This document shows positions 56,901-64,000 of a stretch of 64,000 nucleotides of DNA, in pieces. The stretch comes from Ochotona curzoniae (taxonomy: Eukaryota > Chordata > Mammalia > Lagomorpha > Ochotonidae), in NCBI RefSeq assembly GCF_017591425.1, contig NW_024465885.1, positions 46,061,001 through 46,125,000 of the forward strand, written 5' to 3'. The position numbers were made by a program, and so were the translations under genes. Position 1 is the stretch's first letter. Each line of letters begins with the position of its first letter. Under the pieces are notes generated by a model. The model was given only the letters and a program-made list of their open reading frames with translations. It was not told the DNA's origin and searched no databases.

Positions 56901-58171
56901 ATGGAACCAACTTGAGTGGAACAGATAAGAATCTAGGGTACCCAAGGCCAGGGCTAGAATGCGAAGCAAGAAAGGAGTGAAAGAAGGAAGTGTTGGCAAG
57001 CACACAGCCGTCGTCGTAGCTGCAGCCTGAGCTCCTAGCAGCAGGGTGAGGATCTGGGAGCTCAGCCCAGGAAAGTTTTTGAAAACTGCAATAAAATGAG
57101 TGTTTTACAGCCATCCATTTTGTCCCCCTTTTTTCCCCTCTCTTCATCTTTAAATTTTGTTTTTTACTCTGCAGGACTTAGTGGAGTTTCCTTACCTCAG
57201 AATTACTTGAATTTATTCAAATGAGAATTTCTCAAATTTTGACTTTTCCCCCAAGATTTCCAGACAATAAGTCATGTTTCATGACATATGTACACGCTAG
57301 GTCATTCTCCTCTCCAGAGGATCTCACCTCTCCATGTTGACCATGCTTCAATTTTTCTGTGCACAGATTCCTACAAACATGTGTGGAAAAGTAGAATTAA
57401 AGGATGTTGATGGTGATACAAAAAAAAAAATCGAAATCCATGGTTGTTTTTTTTATAACACATTCCATAAACTTTTTTGAGGTACTCTTGTAATTCAGCA
57501 TGGAAAGCCTTCCTTTTTTTCCCAGGAATTCATGCTGGCAAGTACACAAGGTTTCTCTAGCCCTTATGCTGCCACATTCCAATGTTCGGAAGGAAGAATG
57601 TCATTGTGTTGGGCTCTGGGAATAGACAAAGAACCATGGAAACTTGAAAGATGTCTGGAAAATAAGACTGCTAAATTTCTAATTTGGGGTTATAAAACCC
57701 TAGAAGATATTTCTCAAAAAGCACTCAATGGGATGCTCCTGGTGTAAGTTTCCAAGGTAAAAAAAAAAAAAAGGGGGGGGGGGGGGTTTGATGGAGGCAC
57801 ATGGACAAGATTCAAAAGAAGTAAGCTGTTTTCTACAACACAGCAATTCTGACTCAGAAGCACTACCAAGCACCCTGAGTCTACGTGAGGGAATAAATAG
57901 TGGATGCTTCATAAGCTGACTTGAAAGAAAATTCTCCTGCAGAGGAAATTAAATCCAGTGAGAAGCACCAAGTTCAAGGAGTTTATGTTGAGAGAATTAT
58001 TCTGGAAATGCTAGCCTAGCAATAACCTGAGTTTCAAAGAAGAAATATCTTGACTATATCCACAAAGACTTTTTGCTTAAGGACCATTTACTGTGACTTT
58101 TTGCATATAGACTAGTAACCATGGTCTAGAACTATTCAATATAGTTTTTCAAATATAGCGCAAAGGACTGA
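56901..58171. other. No gene recognised
   Basis: Unique sequence plus an A14G14 homopolymer block listed separately. Confidence 0.5.
57759..57786. repeat. A14 directly followed by G14
   Basis: Fourteen As then fourteen Gs with no interruption, a 28-base pure-purine run on the + strand. Confidence 0.85.
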
Positions 58172-58478
58172 TATTGTGGAATATGATGGTTAGCCATAGC
58201 CTGTAATGCTAGCATTGCATATTGGAGTACCAGCTCAAGTCCCAGCTGCTCTGCTTTCAATTCAGCTCTTTGTTAATGTACCTGAATAGTAGCAGATGAT
58301 AGCTCAACTACCTGAGCTTCTGTCACACATGTGAGGAACTCTGATGAAATCCCTGACTCCTGGCTTCAGCCTGGCTCAGCCCTAGAAGCTGTGGCCATCT
58401 GGGAGTGAATTGGCAGATGAAAATCACCAACCACTCTTCTATTTTAATTATAAATAAGCACATCTTTTAATTAAAAAA
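58172..58478 (+). mobile_element. Old C-type SINE
   Basis: GCCTGTAATGCTAGCATTGC, GCTCAAGTCCCAGCTGCTCT, CCCTGACTCCTGGCTTCAGC, TGTGGCCATCTGGGAGTGAA and an A/T-rich end follow the older lagomorph SINE from head to tail. Heavily diverged. Confidence 0.7.
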
Positions 58479-58879
58479 AATAGTTTGATGCCTAATAGTG
58501 CTCAACAAAACCAGATAGACTCTTCTTTGAATAAGAAAGGTGTGAGAGAGGAAGATTTTTTTTGCCTGGGGAAAAAACATTCAGAAAAAAAAAATTTTGC
58601 AAACTGTATTTGAACAGCAACCAGAAGACTGCCATACATGGTACTATAGATGGTACCAGAAAATTTTTGAGGAGCCGACGTGAATGGGAACTCGGTCATG
58701 TGTGACAAGCTCATCCCTGTGGAATGCAGGGGAAACATGACACCAACCTCAAATAAACGCTTACACCTTGAGTGTTGGTAGAGCATAAATGAGAAGTTTC
58801 AATCCATACACATGCTGTACCTGTTGTGTAGTGGGAAGGACAGATGGGGGTGCCAACAAGCAGGGTTGTGAGTTTGTCA

Positions 58880-59040
58880 CATGGTAGAGTCACCATAGCA
58901 TATGGAGCAAGAGGCCCAGAAACACTTAAAAATTCAAATCCTATATCTAGTGTTTCCTTGACTTTGGCCAAGCATTTCAACGCCTAAGGACTGAATATGC
59001 GCATTTATTAAATAATGGGCAGTGATGAGACCTTTGTTTT
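58880..59040 (+). mobile_element. MIR relic
   Basis: AATTCAAATCCTATATC, TTGACTTTGGCCAAGCATTT, CAACGCCTAAGGACTGAATA and AATAATGGGCAGTGATGA fit the MIR order (GTTCAAATCC, GACCTTGGGCAAGTTACTT, CTCTGTGCCTCAGTTT, ATGGGGATAAT). Confidence 0.5.
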
Positions 59041-59244
59041 TCCCCTCTAACACATGACAGAACATGATGGTACGATACCCATGTCTGTCTGGAGCCAGAC
59101 GGGATATTGCTGAGGTCAGACACCACAGAGTGCTCCCATTGTTTGCTGACAAACTTCTCTTTAAAAAAAGAAGAGCCATTCCCATCCATCTCCCTGGCAC
59201 CCCAGAGGTACAATTTCAGAGAGAATGGACACACCAAAGGGATA

Positions 59245-59303
59245 AGAGTGGGTTCAATCTGTAAAATTGCCTTTCAGATAAAAATAAATCTTTTTTAAAA
59301 AGA
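59245..59303 (+). mobile_element. SINE 3' tail fragment
   Basis: GTAAAATTGCCTTTCAGAT then AAAAATAAATCTTTTTTAAA is the terminal part of a C-type SINE without its body. Confidence 0.6.
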
Positions 59304-60199
59304 GTGGGGAGAAGGATGCCTCTATTTTCAAAATCAGGCAGCATAGTCACCGTCCTGAATTCTTAAGAGTAGAATCAATCAGGCTTATGTTTTCTAATTC
59401 CCTGGCTACTTCCAGAGCCACCAAGAGTCAATTAGCGGTTCCCGAGTCTGTAAAATTAGGAAACGAGTAGCAGGTTCATAGAGTTTCAAAGCAGATCGAA
59501 TGGCATAGGTGACATAAAACACAAAAGCCCGTGCCTGGCCCAGAAGGACAGGTCGATAAGTATTCCGAGCCTTGGAGACTGTAGGTCGTGGTCAAGTTGA
59601 GCACATCACTGATTGTTGCCTTCTCTGCCCAGCACCATCTGTCTTGGCACAACACTGCCCTGCCTGCCCACCGGAGGGACTAGGCTCCAGCCACGGGGCT
59701 TCTCTAAGTCAATGCTGTGCTGATAAAAGGAAAGCTAAGGAAACACAGATTCACTTACGGACTACAGACTCCTGTTGCCTACAATCTACACAATCATTTT
59801 AGCTAAAACAATGAAAGAACTTTGCCTTCTGTTATTTGCATGAGTCTTACAAAGATGAAATATGATTTCCTCTGGTTAAAAAACAGTGCCCAAGATGTTG
59901 TGAAGGATGAAGTAATTCTTGGGAACCTTGGTTGTTTTTAAAAATCCCTTCCTATCAACTACTTCAAGGACAGGTTGTAATGCTGATCCATGCCACAGTG
60001 TAGTTGTTTTACTTCCCACTTCTGGCTGACCCCTTAATAGGAAAATTAAGTGGGTGACATGAGTCAATTAATCAGAATGTATAGTTATTTTTATGAACTC
60101 CACAGCCAGTGCATTAATTCATGACATGTGTTTCAGAAAATGGAAGAATGGCTAAAATATAATATTGATTGTTTCGTGATATATGAGTTTGAAAGTCCG
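59304..60199. other. No gene recognised
   Basis: Unique sequence; nothing supported. Confidence 0.5.
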
Positions 60200-61270
60200 A
60201 CACTTTGAATATTCCATTCATTAATTCACTTAGGAAGTATTAATGAAGAGCCTAGTAAGAACCAGTCACAGTTTTCAGCATCGGAGGTAACAGATGAATC
60301 AAGTCAAACAGGGAAAACAGACATGTCAACAACTCCTTACAGACAGAGCTGGGGAGGAGGTGTGGACAGGCCCAACCTGTTCCAAGGGATCAGCCAAAGA
60401 TTCCGTCAGCAGGATCTAAGGATTCTCCTGATTGGTAGATAGTAAGAGGAAAGTGACAGAAAATTCCTGTGAAAATGCCCCGAAGAGAGAGGGAGCAGAG
60501 TAGTGGAGCTAGTTGTAATGAGAGATGATGAGCAGCAGCCTAACGGAGCACCTTTCGGGTCTCGGACAACCTGACCCTGTGCTCAAGAGCTCAGGCTTCA
60601 TTTGGAAGGGAATGAAGAATTCCTAAAGTGTTCTAAGCAGGAGAGGCACTGTCTCTAGAGACAAGGAAGCTGATGGATCGAGCAGGCTGGTGGGAAGAAG
60701 ACTCCCTTTGCAGTGGTGAAGTCCGCACGGAGAAGAGGCCTTCTGGGGTGAGATAACGGCGGATGTCAGGCCTCTTTAATAGTATGACTCAACAGGATTT
60801 GCTCAGGGACAGAAATTAGAAGGAGGAGGAGGAGAAAAGAGTCTAAAGAGAGAACTGGACAAACGGCAGCCCTATCAACCTGCTTACAGGAGGAAGGAAA
60901 AGAAGCAGATGCTGGAGACGATCGTGAGCTCCCTAAAGCCACTTGCATGTGACCAGGCTGTGACATCCACCGTGTGGGTACACAGCAGGAAGTGTGTCTA
61001 GGCTGGCAAAACACAACGTTGTTATCCTAATCGAAAACAGGAGAGCGCATGCAGCAGATTACCCAGGAGAGGTGGGATTCCAGGAAAGAGAGGGAAGAAT
61101 CCAAGAAGGAAGAAGAAGATACAGGGGAATGTATTTGTAAGTGAAAGTCACGAGAAGAGAGCATTTCAAACATGCGTAGTCAACAGTGTCAAGCAAAATG
61201 AGGAGGAAGCTGAGATGAGCGCTGGATATGTCAGCGTCGGCACATTTCAATTCTGACGAGTTCAACAACT
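60200..61270 (+). mobile_element. Possible long ancient interspersed repeat, family not named
   Basis: Begins with a diverged TTCATTAATTCACTTAGGAA segment, then CTCAGGCTTCATTTGGAAGG, CTAAGCAGGAGAGGCACTG, CAACAGGATTTGCTCAGGGA, and GTCAACAGTGTCAAGCAAAA with TGAGGAGGAAGCTGAGATGA. I remember these blocks in this order in a widespread mammalian repeat. Confidence 0.45.
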
Positions 61271-62935
61271 GTCATTAAACAGGGGGACTTAGAAAGGTGT
61301 ATGGGAAATGGTATCAGTTGTGTCTTGTTGCAAAAGAATTGAATCATGCCTACTTTTTTTCATAATATGCATTTCCCATGAACTTCTTAAGGACTCCATG
61401 TATTTACAATAAGCAAGAAAATGCCAGTTGGTACAAAGAGCAAATCCAGTATTTCTCAAACTTCACTGTCAGTTAGAAACACTTGAAGGATTTACCTAGG
61501 CCCAACCCAGATCGTTGTATACAATGGATCTTTGTAGGGGGCAGAGGGAGGGAAGGGATTCTCGGCGATCAACATGCTTAACAAGCCTCTAAATATTTTC
61601 TATGAGGAAATATTACTAAAGATCTCCTTTTTAAACCAGAATCCCTTAACCCATGTATTTTAAGAATGGAAATACATTCGAGGGGTCCGTGATACCAGTT
61701 TCTCTTCCCTTCGGAAAAAAATCCAGCAGATTTTGTCTCAACCATGACACCCTCAGTGTCCTCAAAAATAGAATCAGTCATCATCACAGCTGGAACAACA
61801 AGCCTGGCATCTAAGAAAATGCAGCTGCAATGCCTCCGTCCTACTCTGCCACCCAAATCAGGCTCCTGGAAGTGGAGACAAAAATATACACATACAGAAA
61901 ACCTTCCCAGTAGATTCGGAGACTCTGCCAAGTATAAAAACAACCAAACAGATAAGTCTCTAATCCAATGTCAACCCGAATAGTTCAGGATTTCAATGAG
62001 CCTCTGGTGCAGAAAATGGGTTTGAGTTGCCAAATAAGGCCCTAATCAAACCCCCTGTCAAGAGGAAGTTCAAGATTCCTTAATGTCAGCAGACCTTGCA
62101 ACAAAAACTGTCTTCCAACTGTGAGTTTGCAGAGTAAATATTATTACAATGATGTAGAATTCTAGCTGGCTTGCTTAAGTGTGCAGCTGAAGCACTTCAA
62201 TAGATTGTGGGTGCTCTGTAGCTCTTACTGTCAAGTTCAACAAGAGCCTCCTCAAATCAGTCAGCAAGGATTTATCACTGTTGTTCTAACAAGAGGCGCG
62301 CAGGAAGAATGAGTCCTTTTGTCAGCTCTACAATTGGAAACTTCAGTGAGCCTTTACTTAAGCCGGTGCCAGACAATCTGTTGGATTATTAAAGGAAATG
62401 AGATGCTGAATTGGTAATAAAAAATAGCTACAATCACTGTCATCTCAAAAGCCCAATGTCCCCCAAGATAAGGCGGTAAGTACATCCAGATAAGGAGCAG
62501 GACATGCCTAACCTCCTCTTCCCTCTGCTGGGGTGATACCCACCAGTTGTGGTGACTCCAGTACACACTACAACCTGAAAGGTAAAGGAAACAGGTGAAG
62601 TGTTTCATGTGGCTTATTAGCCCCAAAACTCCAGCAGGTACTATCAGTTTCCCACAAAAAGCTATTTCCTCCATTTAAAACCTCAGCATTGTGCTCAACA
62701 CCTACATAGTAAGAATCAAGTTGCTTAGAGAAGCAAGCAAGAGCATTTTTTTAATCGGATCTCTGTTCTTATCATTTTCTCCTGCCCTCCCTCCTTTGGG
62801 CTTGTCCCTCCATTCGCACAGGTCTTCCATTCCATGAACAATTTCTTCCATACTGCAGTGCCGGCTCTTCCTCTGCATGTTCTGAATCCTCCAAGGTAAT
62901 ATCTCTCCTGCCCCCTTTCTCACTTGGGCAGTTTC
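61271..62935. other. No gene recognised
   Basis: Unique sequence. The 121-codon frame at 61578-61943 (-) and the 106-codon one at 62354-62674 (-) have no recognisable domain. Confidence 0.5.
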
Positions 62936-62939
62936 TCTC

Positions 62940-63150
62940 AAATCTCAGAACAGCTTATCCAGCACTGCCTCCGTAGAGCCCTCCTGGATTACTCCTGGCA
63001 AACATAGCTGATCTACTGTTGATGCTCTGCAGCTCTTTGTTTATATTCCTTTAATACCAATTACAACATTGAACTATTATTGAAATAACCACCCATCTGC
63101 TTTTCCATTGGCACATGAGCAGTCCTTCAAGGCCAAGCCCATATTACAGT
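62940..63150 (+). mobile_element. L2 relic
   Basis: CTCCTGGATTACTCCTGGC, AGCTCTTTGTTTATATTCCT and TTACAACATTGAACTATTAT fit the L2 3' segment (TTCCCTGATT, CACTTTGTACATACCTCT, TTATCACATTGTATTGT). Confidence 0.5.
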
Positions 63151-63164
63151 CTCAAGGAAAAAAA

Positions 63165-63300
63165 AAATATTGTATGGAGCAAAAGAATAAAGAAAGGGAG
63201 GGAGAACTGAAGAAGTGAGAGGTGGGAGGAGGGAGACAGGGATGGGGAGAACAGGTGGATGGGTGACAAACAGGACAAAGGAAAGGAAGTAGAAAGGACA
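63165..63300 (+). repeat. Purine-rich tract
   Basis: About 130 bases of A/G-dominated sequence (GAAAGGGAGGGAGAACTGAA and similar) with few pyrimidines. Confidence 0.7.
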
Positions 63301-63744
63301 ACTAGACTTGCATTAAGGTCTGATATCCAATGGCGGCACATGGAGGGTGCTATGACATCACATAGGAGAATTATCCAAAACAGATGAGAACTGAGTCATA
63401 AAACGTAAGAATGAAAGCACTCTGCATTTCTGATAAGGGACAGTATGTGCCAAGGGATGAAAATAAAGAGAAGCTTAAAAATACGTCATCAGAGAATGAC
63501 TGAGATAGGCCAGAGAGATGATGCTGGAAAGAAGAGCCATGCATGGCCATAAAACACATGCATGTGGCAGCAGACAGAGGGCAGGGGGCTGCTCTTGAAT
63601 CACATTCCTCTGTAGGGTTCCTGGAGTTGACTCAATCTTACTGCTCTTTAGAGCTTGCAGGCACACTACACTTTCCCTTTAGAGTACTCATCAAAATTCA
63701 CTGAACTGTCTGATGTCCCAGGGCCCTGGAAGAGTCACCACAGC

Positions 63745-63850
63745 CGGTGTTGTATCTGTTTTGGTGCTCATTGTTTCCTGAGCACCTAGAACATACCTGG
63801 CCTATGGTGGGCCTTTCATCAACATTGGGTGAAGGAATGCAAGGAACGCA
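63745..63850 (+). mobile_element. L2-like 3' end
   Basis: ATTGTTTCCTGAGCACCTAG then AACATACCTGGCCTATGGTG and CAACATTGGGTGAAGGAATG match the L2 terminus (CCAGCACCTAGCACAGTGCCTGGCACATAGTAGG, TGTTGAATGAATG). Confidence 0.55.
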
Positions 63851-64000
63851 TCATTATCTTAACCAACATTTCTGCCAGGGAATTTGTGAAATACTGACAA
63901 GAGTTCCACTTGGGAAACTGGGAAAAATCCGCAGTGACAGGGACCTTGGAAGAACTGGTTCTGTGTGATGTTGGTGTCTTCCTTAGCAAACAGATTCTCT

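Overview
The window looks like ordinary non-coding DNA from a lagomorph, most likely a pika (Ochotona) rather than a rabbit. The main evidence is at least a dozen copies of a tRNA-headed C-type SINE whose young members have the form I associate with pika: a tRNA-like A box and B box, a GGGAAAGCAG core, a pyrimidine block and an AATAAAAATAAATCTTTAAAA tail. Old mammalian repeats (MIR, L2, L1M, MER5-like) make up much of the rest. I could not support any host protein-coding exon, tRNA, rRNA or CRISPR. The open frames outside the transposons are short, lack family signatures and mostly lie over repeats. Family names come from remembered consensus sequences; no database search was run.

The remarkable region is 9.6-15.6 kb, a nested insertion. 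The outer element is a minus-strand L1 (9595-15618) bounded by an 11-bp target duplication (CAAATGTAGAT). It keeps a long 5' UTR, a decayed ORF1, only about the first 50 codons of ORF2 and the 3' UTR. Within ORF1 codon 8 sits an endogenous retrovirus (11151-14374, also minus strand) bounded by a 6-bp duplication (TTTTCT). Its two short LTRs (252 and 261 bp) differ at about ten positions plus one 9-bp unit. The provirus is heavily deleted. A gag matrix fragment joins a scrap of reverse transcriptase at a 19-bp A tract, the RT scrap joins the second half of integrase, and env is broken. The 6-bp duplication, the RT and integrase motifs and the pol/env overlap point to a betaretrovirus-like (class II) element.

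The non-coding leader of this provirus is more intricate than its genes. In retroviral order it holds four tRNA-His-type primer-binding sites at an exact 28-bp period; three tandem double-hairpin units whose stems show one compensatory change; a 12-bp palindrome centred on GTGCAC; and an array of seven exactly 23-bp-spaced repeats, each with an ATGGCGG (YY1-like) core, bracketed by diverged direct repeats. The LTR carries four to six Myb-type sites (YAACGG) at an exact 9-bp period beside three CCAAT boxes and a GC box. This is the best candidate for an undescribed system.

Outside this region the layout is: 1-9.5 kb, mostly unique DNA with three C-SINEs, one MIR and a tiny L1 tail; 15.6-25 kb, old L1 relics, SINEs and an AT microsatellite; 25-41 kb, decayed L1 patchwork, six or more SINEs, two unidentified elements and GT/TA/G-rich simple repeats; 41-51 kb, mostly unique sequence with ancient repeats and a small minisatellite; 51-53 kb, three plus-strand C-SINEs in a row; 53-64 kb, unique sequence with L2, MIR and other old repeats.
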